This document shows positions 1 through 5,763 of a stretch of DNA of 15,952 nt, piece by piece. The notes below the pieces were generated by a model. It was given only the letters and a program-made list of their open reading frames with translations. It did no database searches and was not told the origin of the DNA. The DNA comes from FEN-1219 sp964457725 (lineage in GTDB: Bacteria > Pseudomonadota > Gammaproteobacteria > Steroidobacterales > Rariloculaceae), in the NCBI GenBank assembly GCA_964457725.1, contig CAYWGQ010000086.1:1-15952 (forward strand). The letters are read 5' to 3'. Position 1 is the first letter of the stretch. Each line of letters begins with the position of its first letter. A program made the translations under genes and the position numbers.

Positions 1-1970
1 GCGTCGTTCACGCCGTCGCCGGTCATCGCGACCGTCCAGCCGAGCCGCTGCAGCGCCTCGACGATTCGGAGCTTGTGCTCCGGGTTCACGCGCGCGTACA
101 CGGAGACTTCGTCGACGACGCGCTCGAGCTCGTCCTCGCCGAGCCGCTCGAGCTCTGCTCCGGTCAGCGCTTCGGACCGCGAGCCGATCCCGAGCTCCGC
201 GGCGATCACCGCGGCCGTGCGCGGATGGTCGCCGGTGATCATGATCGAGCGGATGCCGGCGCGCTTCGCCCGCTCGACCGCGGCCTTCGCTTCCTCGCGC
301 GGCGGATCGAGCATGCCGATCAGCCCGGCGAACACGAGATCGCGCTCGAGCCGGCCGTCGCAGCGCTCGGCCGCGACGCGCTCGCGCGGCAGCTCGCGGT
401 AGGCCGCGCCGAGCGTGCGGAGCGCCTCGCCGGCGAGCGCCTCGTTCTGCGCGGCGATCTCGGCGCGCCGCTCGTCCGTGAGCGGGCGTTCCTCCTCGCC
501 GACGCGCTCGGCGATGCAGCGCTCGAGCAGGACGTCGGGCGCGCCTTTCGTCATCACGATCGCCGTGCCCGGCCGTTCGGCGTCCGCGTGCACGGTGCTC
601 ATCAGCTTCCGCTCGGAGGAGAACGGAATCTCGTCGATTCGAGGGTGACGCTCGTCGAGCGCCGCCGGATCGAGGCCGGCCTTCCGCGCGGCCGTCAGCA
701 GCGCGCCTTCGGTCGGATCGCCGTGCAGCGTCCAGCGGCCATCCTGCTCGGCGAGCACGGCGTTGTTCGCCCGCTCCGCGATCGTGAGGACGCGCTCGAG
801 CTCGGCCGCGAGCGCGCCGTCGAGCGGCCGCCCGTCCGCGGACGACACTTCGCCCGCGGGCTCGTAACCCGTGCCGGTGAGCACCGTGCGGCCGCTCGCC
901 GTGACGATCGCCCGCACGGTCATCTCGTTGCGCGTCAGCGTGCCCGTCTTGTCGGATGCAATCACGTCGGTCGAGCCGAGCGTCTCGACGGCGGCGAGCC
1001 GCCGCACGATCGCGTTCCGCGCTGCCATCCGCTGGACGCCGAGCGCGAGCACCGCCGTCACGACGGCCGGCAGGCCTTCCGGCACGGCCGCGACCGCGAG
1101 CGCAACGCCGAGGATCAGCACGTCGAAGAGGCCCGCGATGCCGTCCACGTCCTGGACGACGAGGATCGTGCCGATCATCGCGACCGCGATCGCGACGACG
1201 ACGATGCCGAGCAGCTTGCCGACGCGGTCGAGCTCCCTCTGGAGCGGGGTCGGCTCTTCCTCGGTCGCCTCGAGCATCCCGGCGATGCGCCCGATCTCCG
1301 TCTGCATGCCGGTCGCGGTCACGATTGCGCGGCCGCGGCCGTAGGTCGCCGTCGTGCCGCTGAAGATCATGTTGCGCCGATCGCCGAGCGGCGCGTCCTC
1401 GTCGAGCGGCGCCGTGTCCTTCGCGACGGGCACGCTCTCGCCGGTCAATGCCGCCTCGGCGACGGTCAAGGAGACCGACTCGAGCAGGCGTGCGTCGGCC
1501 GGGATCGTGTCGCCTTCCTCGACCAGCACCACGTCGCCGGGCACGAGATCGGCCGCCGCGACCTGCTGCTGGCACCCGTCGCGGACCACGCGCGCGTGCG
1601 CGGCGGACATGTTGCGCAGCGCGGCGACGGCCGCTTCCGCGCGCGATTGCTGGATGTAGCCGATCAGCGCGTTCAGCAGGACGATCGCGAAGATCGCGAT
1701 CGCCTCGTACGGCAGCGCGCTGTCGCGCTCGAGCAGCCAGATCGAGAGCGAGATCGCGGCGGCCGCGACGAGGAGCAGCACGAGCGCGTCGCGGAACTGC
1801 TCGAGGAAGCGCTGCAGCGCGGACACGGGTGCGGCCTCGGCCAGGCGATTCGGACCATGGCGCTCGAGCCGCGCGCGTGCCTCCGCGGACGAGAGCCCGC
1901 GTGCCGCGTCGCTCCCCAAGGCCGAGACGACCGCCTCCGCCGGGCGGCGATGCGCGTCGAATTCCGTCAA
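1..1970 (-). CDS. P-IIA (SERCA-like) calcium-transporting P-type ATPase, N-terminal part
   Basis: Inner-membrane pump that couples ATP hydrolysis to cation export, most likely Ca2+. About 656 residues are visible and the 3' end lies beyond the window edge; relatives are about 900 aa. In order: an N-terminal cation-ATPase domain with GLSSAEARARLERHGPN, M1/M2, the actuator-domain motif TGES, the M4 motif VPEGLP (Glu at about residue 298), the phosphorylation motif DKTGTLT (Asp 340), the nucleotide-domain motif KGAP, TGDHP, and TGDGVNDA at the window edge. The 42-residue spacing between the M4 Glu and the phosphorylated Asp equals that of SERCA (E309/D351), which supports P-IIA. The M5/M6 ligands that would settle the ion are off-window. 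No ATG is available: the frame opens after a TAG, and the best start is TTG at 1970, eight bases after GAGGAAG. Divergent from the barrel gene at 2055. Confidence 0.93.
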   Translation of the reverse strand, partial: MTEFDAHRRPAEAVVSALGSDAARGLSSAEARARLERHGPNRLAEAAPVSALQRFLEQFRDALVLLLVAAAAISLSIWLLERDSALPYEAIAIFAIVLLNALIGYIQQSRAEAAVAALRNMSAAHARVVRDGCQQQVAAADLVPGDVVLVEEGDTIPADARLLESVSLTVAEAALTGESVPVAKDTAPLDEDAPLGDRRNMIFSGTTATYGRGRAIVTATGMQTEIGRIAGMLEATEEEPTPLQRELDRVGKLLGIVVVAIAVAMIGTILVVQDVDGIAGLFDVLILGVALAVAAVPEGLPAVVTAVLALGVQRMAARNAIVRRLAAVETLGSTDVIASDKTGTLTRNEMTVRAIVTASGRTVLTGTGYEPAGEVSSADGRPLDGALAAELERVLTIAERANNAVLAEQDGRWTLHGDPTEGALLTAARKAGLDPAALDERHPRIDEIPFSSERKLMSTVHADAERPGTAIVMTKGAPDVLLERCIAERVGEEERPLTDERRAEIAAQNEALAGEALRTLGAAYRELPRERVAAERCDGRLERDLVFAGLIGMLDPPREEAKAAVERAKRAGIRSIMITGDHPRTAAVIAAELGIGSRSEALTGAELERLGEDELERVVDEVSVYARVNPEHKLRIVEALQRLGWTVAMTGDGVND

Positions 1971-1984
1971 GGCGAAGGCTTCCT
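1971..1984 (-). promoter_or_regulatory. Ribosome binding site that decides a TTG start
   Basis: On the minus strand GAGGAAG lies eight bases before TTG (1970-1968). The reading frame is closed by a TAG a few codons upstream and contains no ATG before the conserved N-terminal domain. This Shine-Dalgarno-like element is therefore the main support for a TTG start of the P-type ATPase. Confidence 0.6.
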
Positions 1985-2006
1985 CGGCATGCGCGTCATG
2001 CTAGCC

Positions 2007-2021
2007 CGGCATGGAACTTGC
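2007..2021 (+). promoter_or_regulatory. Possible sigma-54-like (-24/-12) element, or ECF -35 element
   Basis: CGGCATG-GAAC-TTGCT matches the -24/-12 layout: GG at 2008-2009 and GC at 2020-2021, separated by ten bases. It deviates from TGGCACG at two positions. It would place transcription start near 2033, 22 bases before the ATG at 2055. The same DNA holds GGAACTT (2013-2019), identical to the sigma-E type -35 box and plausible for an envelope gene, but I find no good -10 at 15-17 bases. The two readings compete and neither is firm. Confidence 0.25.
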
Positions 2022-2054
2022 TGCGACCGTATCATCGCCGCGAGGGATCGTCCG

Positions 2055-2708
2055 ATGCGTTTGCTGCTCGTTGCGTGCGCGACGGTCGCGCTCGCCGAAG
2101 GCGCGGCGGCGCAGGAGCTCGGCCGCGCCCGCACGTGGGAGTTCGGCTTCAACGTGTTCGACACCTCCTCGGTCGCACTCGCCGGCGACGGGGGCTCGTC
2201 GATCGACGTCGACGGCGACATCGGCTACGGCGCGGTCGGCGCCTACAACTTCACGGATCGCCTCGCGCTCTCGGCCGAGCTGAACTGGACGACGCCGAGC
2301 TACTCCGCCGTCCTGACGGCCGAGGACACCGGCCTCGATGCCGTCGTCGACACGGAGCTCGAGGTGTCGTTGCTGATGGTCAAAGGCGTCTACTATGTCC
2401 TCGAGCGCGACCTCACGCCGTTCGTCGAGGTCGGCATCGGCTGGGCGGACATCGACTCGAATATCGTCGAGGGTCCGCCGCTGACGCGCTGCTGGTGGGA
2501 TCCGTGGTGGGGATACGTCTGCCGGCAGTTCTACGACACCTACACCGATACCCGCACGACCTATGCCGCCGCGCTCGGCGTGCGCTTCGACTTCGGCCGC
2601 TCGAACGTGCTGAAGGCGAGCCTCGGAACGCTCCGTATCGACACGAGCGACCGCACCGAGGATCACGAGCAGGACGTCGTGCGCGTCGAGGTTCTGTGGA
2701 AGTTCTGA
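2055..2708 (+). CDS. Small outer-membrane beta-barrel protein
   Basis: A 217-residue exported protein. Residues 1-19 form a signal peptide (RLLLVACATVALAEG core, cleavage near AAA-Q20). The mature part alternates polar and hydrophobic/aromatic residues as beta-hairpins do: for example GYGAVGAYNFTDRLALSAEL, then FVEVGIGWADI, then YAAALGVRFDF. It ends in VEVLWKF, the C-terminal Phe typical of BAM-assembled barrels. Size suits an eight-stranded OmpA/OmpW-like barrel. An aromatic loop, CWWDPWWGYVC (Cys146 to Cys156), probably sits on the outer surface, perhaps with a disulfide. A GAGGG sequence lies about nine bases before the ATG. The frame stays open far upstream, but that part is antisense to the ATPase and precedes the signal peptide. 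Ligand and function are unknown. Confidence 0.85.
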   Translation: MRLLLVACATVALAEGAAAQELGRARTWEFGFNVFDTSSVALAGDGGSSIDVDGDIGYGAVGAYNFTDRLALSAELNWTTPSYSAVLTAEDTGLDAVVDTELEVSLLMVKGVYYVLERDLTPFVEVGIGWADIDSNIVEGPPLTRCWWDPWWGYVCRQFYDTYTDTRTTYAAALGVRFDFGRSNVLKASLGTLRIDTSDRTEDHEQDVVRVEVLWKF

Positions 2709-2721
2709 GGCGGCGCACACG

Positions 2722-4155
2722 TCAGGTCGCCGGTAGCTGCGCGGGCTTCGGCTCCGCGACTTCCCCGCCAGGACGGGCGCGACCCGCCATCTGCGCGCCC
2801 GCTTCCGGCGGCAGCCGCCACATCGGCCAGGCGGACGACGCCGCGATCAGCGCGACGGCGCCGAACGCGAGGTAGAAGTTCCCGGCGTGCTCGGCCGGAC
2901 GGTTCCCGAGCCAGCCGAAGAGCTCGAGCAGGTAGCCGCCGATCGCGATGCCGAACGACAGCGACAGCTGCTGCACCATCCCGGCGAGGCTCGACGCCTG
3001 TCCCATCCGCACCGAGTCCACCTCCGCGTAGCTGATCGCGTTCAGGCTCGTGAACTGCAACGACCTGAAGCAGCCGCTCGCGAGCAGCGTCGCGATGATG
3101 AGCGCGTGGGGCGTCTCCGGGCGGAACAGGCCGAACGACGCGAGGAGCGCGGCGGCCGCGAGCCCGTTCCAGACGAGCACGCGGCGGAAGCCGAAGCGCT
3201 TCAGCACCCGGGCCGCGATCGTCTTCATGAAGATCGCGCCGATCGACGACACGAAGGTCAGCAGCCCGGACTCGACGGGGCTCAAGCCGAAACCGAGCTG
3301 CAGCATCATCGGCAGCAGAAAAGGGGTCGCGCCGATCCCGATTCGAAAGAGCGAGCCGCCGGCGACCCCCGCGCGGTAAGTCGGCAGGCGAAAGAGCCGC
3401 AGATCGAGCAGCGGCCGCGGGTGGCGGCGGGCGTGAAGCACGTAGACCGCGAGCGCCGCGAGCCCGCCGGCGAGCGCGACCGCGGCGACGCCGGTCGGCA
3501 CGAGCGCGAGGCCGAGCGTCGAGAAGCCGAACATCGCGGCCGCGAGCCCGAGACCCGTCAGCAGGAAGCCGCGCCAGTCGAGCGGCGCTATCGCTTCGCG
3601 CACGTCCGGCACGAAGCGCCTGCCGAGCAGGATGCCCAGCACGCCGATCGGCACGTTCACGAGGAAGATCCAGCGCCAGTGGAAATAGGTCGTGATGAAG
3701 CCGCCGAGCGGGGGGCCGACCATCGGTCCGATCAGCGCAGGGATCGTGAGCCACGAGAGCGCTTGGACGAGGTGCTCCTTCGGCACCGTCCGCAGCAGCA
3801 CGAGCCGGCCGACCGGCACCATCATCGCGCCGCCCATGCCCTGGACGAACCGCGCCGCGACCAGCGCCTCGAGCGATCCGCTCGCGGCGCAGCCGAGCGA
3901 CCCCGCAAGGAACACGGCGATCGCGATCGTGAACGTGTGGCGTGCGCCGAAGCGGTCCGCGACCCAGCCGCTGACCGGGATGAACACGGCGAGCGCGAGC
4001 AGGTAGGCCGTCAGCGCGAGCTTCAGCGCGACCGGCTCCGTGCCGAGATCCCGCGCGATCGCCGGCAGCGACGTCGAGATCACGGTCGAGTCCATGTTCT
4101 CGATGAAGAGCGCGCAGGCGACGATCAGCGGCAGCAGCCGCGGCGGTCTCGTCAT
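2722..4155 (-). CDS. MFS transporter, DHA2 (EmrB/QacA-like) family
   Basis: A 477-residue inner-membrane proton antiporter, probably for drug or metabolite efflux. The first helix carries ENMDSTVISTSLPAIARDL, the DHA2-type motif D1. Motif A is GWVADRFGARHTF (about residues 63-75) and motif C is GPMVGPPLGGF (about 143-153). The many hydrophobic segments and the length suit 14 helices. It ends in a polar tail rich in Pro, Gly and Ala. There is no obvious Shine-Dalgarno before the ATG (upstream is CCCCTTTTCCGC), so the start rests on the conserved N-terminus. It converges on the barrel gene with only 13 bases between stop codons and no visible terminator. No EmrA-like adaptor or local regulator sits nearby, so the substrate cannot be inferred. 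Confidence 0.93.
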   Translation of the reverse strand: MTRPPRLLPLIVACALFIENMDSTVISTSLPAIARDLGTEPVALKLALTAYLLALAVFIPVSGWVADRFGARHTFTIAIAVFLAGSLGCAASGSLEALVAARFVQGMGGAMMVPVGRLVLLRTVPKEHLVQALSWLTIPALIGPMVGPPLGGFITTYFHWRWIFLVNVPIGVLGILLGRRFVPDVREAIAPLDWRGFLLTGLGLAAAMFGFSTLGLALVPTGVAAVALAGGLAALAVYVLHARRHPRPLLDLRLFRLPTYRAGVAGGSLFRIGIGATPFLLPMMLQLGFGLSPVESGLLTFVSSIGAIFMKTIAARVLKRFGFRRVLVWNGLAAAALLASFGLFRPETPHALIIATLLASGCFRSLQFTSLNAISYAEVDSVRMGQASSLAGMVQQLSLSFGIAIGGYLLELFGWLGNRPAEHAGNFYLAFGAVALIAASSAWPMWRLPPEAGAQMAGRARPGGEVAEPKPAQLPAT

Positions 4156-4355
4156 GCGGAAAAGGGGCGATCGCTGCCGGTCGGCGGCGGTGGAGATACG
4201 AGGGGCATGAGGGACAGTCTACAGGGGCCGCGCCCGGACCTCGGGCCCGACCGCGGCGGGCCGGAGGGCGGACGGCACGCTCGGCCGCAGCCGCGCGAAC
4301 GCCGCCGCGTTCGCGGGCCGCGGCCGGTCGGGCCGCTCGATCAGCGAGGGAGCCG
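4156..4355. other. 200-bp gap between two minus-strand genes
   Basis: Very GC-rich intergenic DNA upstream of the MFS gene and downstream of the exported-protein pair. It holds a perfect hairpin at 4294-4315 and no convincing gene. Open frames crossing it are antisense or shifted extensions of neighbouring genes. No convincing -35/-10 pair for the MFS gene was found. Confidence 0.5.
4294..4315 (-). terminator. Possible terminator hairpin lacking a U-tract
   Basis: CGCGAACGC and GCGTTCGCG are exact complements around a four-base loop, about 40 bases after the stop codon of the exported-protein pair as read on the minus strand. No T-run follows on either strand, so it is not a canonical intrinsic terminator. 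It may instead protect the 3' end of the mRNA or act with Rho. Confidence 0.3.
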
Positions 4356-4952
4356 CTAGGTGCCGCTCGCCCAGTAGGGCTTCGGCTCTTCCTTCGCGTT
4401 CGCGAGGAGGCGCGGCGCGCCGTTCGCGGTCTCTAGCGACACGAGCGAGCGCTCCTTGTCGAGGCGAATCTCGGCCGCGAGCGACATCGTGCCTTCGCCG
4501 GTGCCGTTCTGGTCGAGGTAGAGCTCGATGACGGAGTAGCCGAGGCTCTCGCCGGCGGCGCCGCTGCCCGCTGTCCACGGCTGGAACTCGTAGGAGCCGA
4601 TTCGCTTGTCCGTCACGACCGTGACACGCTCGCCGTCGCCCGTCTGCACCCGATGCGCGTACTTGACCGCGTAGCCGACGGCCGAGTCGCTCTGCCACAC
4701 GTAGCCGAGAGTCGGCAGGGCGGACAGCGCCTTCGCGGCGTCGGCCTCCTGCTCGAGCGCGGCGACGACGGCTTCGCGCCCGGCATCGTCGGACCACTCG
4801 CGGATGTCGATCCGCACGCCGATGTCGCTCGGCTTCATCGCGGTCGTCGTCGCGGTGAAGCGTTCGACGTTCGGCAGCCGCGATTGGGCGATGGCCGCGC
4901 CGGTCGCGAGGGCGGCCGCGAGCGCGAGGACGGCGGCTGCGCTAGCTCGCAT
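4356..4952 (-). CDS. Exported protein of an uncharacterised family
   Basis: 198 residues. A signal peptide covers about residues 1-22 (AAAVLALAAALATGAAIA, then QS). The mature protein has VRIDIREWSDD, ALPTLGYVW, GYAVKYAHRVQTGDGERV, VTDKRIGSYEFQPW and GTGEGTMSLAAEI. From memory this pattern resembles a family of exported hypothetical proteins often seen in Acidobacteria and other environmental Gram-negatives; I know no function and no named domain for it. No cysteine lipobox and no transmembrane segment after the signal peptide. The ATG lies inside the end of the upstream gene (11-nt overlap) with no Shine-Dalgarno of its own, so translation is probably coupled. Periplasmic or secreted location is inferred from the signal peptide. 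Confidence 0.8.
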   Translation of the reverse strand: MRASAAAVLALAAALATGAAIAQSRLPNVERFTATTTAMKPSDIGVRIDIREWSDDAGREAVVAALEQEADAAKALSALPTLGYVWQSDSAVGYAVKYAHRVQTGDGERVTVVTDKRIGSYEFQPWTAGSGAAGESLGYSVIELYLDQNGTGEGTMSLAAEIRLDKERSLVSLETANGAPRLLANAKEEPKPYWASGT

Positions 4953-5466
4953 CGTTGTACGGCCGGATCGACACGACCGCCTCCGTCTGATTGGCGGGCC
5001 GGTGCGGCGACGTGGCCGTGACCCACGTGCCCGGCTCGAGGTTGGCGATCCTGCCGGCCGAGTCGGCCGGGACCGGCACCTTGAAAACGACGTACCGGCC
5101 GTCGAGCTCGGACGCCACGAACTCGACCGGCATCGACATTCGCTCGTCGCTCGAGCCCGTGCCGCGCTCGAGGCCGCGAACCCCGGCAGCGAACGAAATG
5201 CCGGACCACGTCAGCGTCGCGCGGTCTCCCGCGCGGAGCGACTCGAGGTCGACGCCGTCGGTGTGCTCCACGATCCTTGCTTTGACGGTTGCCGTGTTGC
5301 TCGCCGGATCGAAGGCGACGAGCTCGGCGGACCATTCATAGGTGCCCGAGTCGGCCGCTTCACCCGTCGCGGCCACGGACTCCTTCGCGCAGACCAGCGC
5401 GAGGAGACCGAAGCTCAGCACCGCCGCGCGCCTCACGGCGCCGGGTGTCGAGATTGCATGTCTCAT
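4942..5466 (-). CDS. Exported protein of unknown function
   Basis: 174 residues from the ATG at 5466, chosen because CCAGGAGGGAGCGC precedes it and a signal peptide follows directly (RRAAVLSFGLLALVCAKESVAA). A start at 5568 in the same frame would add 34 Arg/Pro-rich residues from non-coding-looking DNA and is rejected. The mature part (about 145 residues) looks mainly beta: YEWSAELVAFDP, ATVKARIVEH, RYVVFKVPVP, GTWVTATSP. That is compatible with a small beta-barrel or OB-like fold, but I do not recognise a family. It is the first gene of a two-gene unit with the exported protein at 4952. Both being secreted and overlapping suggests they act together. Confidence 0.75.
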   Translation of the reverse strand: MRHAISTPGAVRRAAVLSFGLLALVCAKESVAATGEAADSGTYEWSAELVAFDPASNTATVKARIVEHTDGVDLESLRAGDRATLTWSGISFAAGVRGLERGTGSSDERMSMPVEFVASELDGRYVVFKVPVPADSAGRIANLEPGTWVTATSPHRPANQTEAVVSIRPYNDAS

Positions 5467-5475
5467 GCGCTCCCT

Positions 5476-5488
5476 CCTGGTTGCCAGG
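5476..5488 (-). promoter_or_regulatory. Small hairpin overlapping a Shine-Dalgarno
   Basis: On the minus strand CCTGG-CAA-CCAGG forms a five-pair stem whose 3' arm runs into the AGGAGG Shine-Dalgarno of the gene starting at 5466. The preceding leader is an unstructured C/A-rich stretch of repeated CAAC/CAACC units. This could modulate initiation, but the stem is short. Confidence 0.3.
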
Positions 5489-5572
5489 TTGGTTGGGTTG
5501 TTGGGGCGCCCGGCCGGACGGCGGCCCGCCGGACCCCGGTCGCGTGGGGACGGAATCCCGATTTTCAAGGGG

Positions 5573-5594
5573 GGCGGCCGGCCGGTCGGCCGCC
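5573..5594. repeat. Inverted repeat GGCGGCCG / CGGCCGCC
   Basis: Perfect 8-bp arms with a six-base spacer in the divergent control region. It is all G/C, so chance is not negligible. No T-run follows on either strand, so it is not a canonical terminator. Confidence 0.4.
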
Positions 5595-5607
5595 GTCTTC
5601 CATCCCA

Positions 5608-5640
5608 CGACCGGGGAATAAGTTAAGTCGAACCCGGTCG
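5608..5640. repeat. Inverted repeat CGACCGGG / CCCGGTCG flanking an AT-rich core
   Basis: Perfect 8-bp arms (5608-5615 and 5633-5640) around a 17-bp spacer, gaataagttaagtcgaa, which is markedly AT-rich for this genome. This is a plausible operator for a dimeric regulator, with the core possibly part of a promoter. A further ACCGGG at 5683-5688 could compete for pairing with the right arm in RNA. Confidence 0.45.
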
Positions 5641-5645
5641 CCGAT

Positions 5646-5661
5646 GTCACCCCTTGGTGAC
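5646..5661. repeat. Perfect hairpin GTCACC-CCTT-GGTGAC
   Basis: Six-pair stem with a four-base loop just after the 33-bp inverted repeat. It could be an operator or part of a transcribed leader of the sulfate operon. No known riboswitch consensus was recognised. Confidence 0.4.
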
Positions 5662-5688
5662 CGCGGTGGAACCGACGCTGTTACCGGG

Positions 5689-5744
5689 CCGCACTAGCAT
5701 CGACCGAACGCCCACCAGGACTCGGGCGGCGTTTTTCTGTGCGG
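5689..5744 (+). promoter_or_regulatory. Nested-stem leader with T-run ahead of the sulfate operon
   Basis: The outer stem CCGCAC (5689-5694) pairs with GTGCGG (5739-5744). The inner stem AACGCC (5707-5712) pairs with GGCGTT (5728-5733) and runs straight into TTTTT (5732-5736). The inner hairpin alone resembles an intrinsic terminator, and the outer pairing would be an alternative context. It ends 19 bases before the ATG at 5764, so it would act as an attenuator or cis-regulatory RNA if transcribed. The family is not recognised. Confidence 0.35.
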
Positions 5745-5763
5745 AGCGGGGGAAGCGGAGCCG

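Larger units (their letters stand above)
5467..5763. promoter_or_regulatory. Divergent control region, exported-protein pair versus sulfate operon
   Basis: 297 bp with no gene. It contains a CCGGTCG/CGACCGG motif at 5536-5542, 5582-5588, 5608-5614 (inverted) and 5634-5640; the last three are 26 bp apart. It also contains three separate perfect inverted repeats (5573-5594, 5608-5640, 5646-5661), an AT-richer island at 5616-5632, and a nested-stem leader at 5689-5744. Possible weak promoter pieces are TTGGTG (5654-5659) with TGTTAC (5679-5684) rightwards, at poor spacing, and GTGACA with TTAACT leftwards. I would not call either promoter with confidence. Confidence 0.55.

Noticed and set aside
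75..2054. Long N-terminal extension of the outer-membrane protein frame
   Set aside because: The frame is open but antisense to the P-type ATPase, and it precedes a signal peptide with its own ribosome site at the ATG at 2055.
2887..4359. 490-codon plus-strand open frame antisense to the MFS gene
   Set aside because: Composition is almost only Arg, Glu, Ala, Asp and His. The minus strand encodes a complete MFS protein.
4219..4797. 192-codon minus-strand frame overlapping the second exported protein
   Set aside because: Shifted-frame shadow with Arg-rich composition and no signal or domain.
5467..5568. Upstream ATG (5568) for the first exported protein
   Set aside because: It would add 34 Arg/Pro-rich residues before a good signal peptide; the ATG at 5466 has a strong AGGAGG ribosome site.
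5707..5736. Hairpin plus T-run as a terminator of an upstream gene
   Set aside because: No plus-strand gene lies upstream (the neighbours are on the minus strand), so it can only act on a leader transcript of the sulfate operon.
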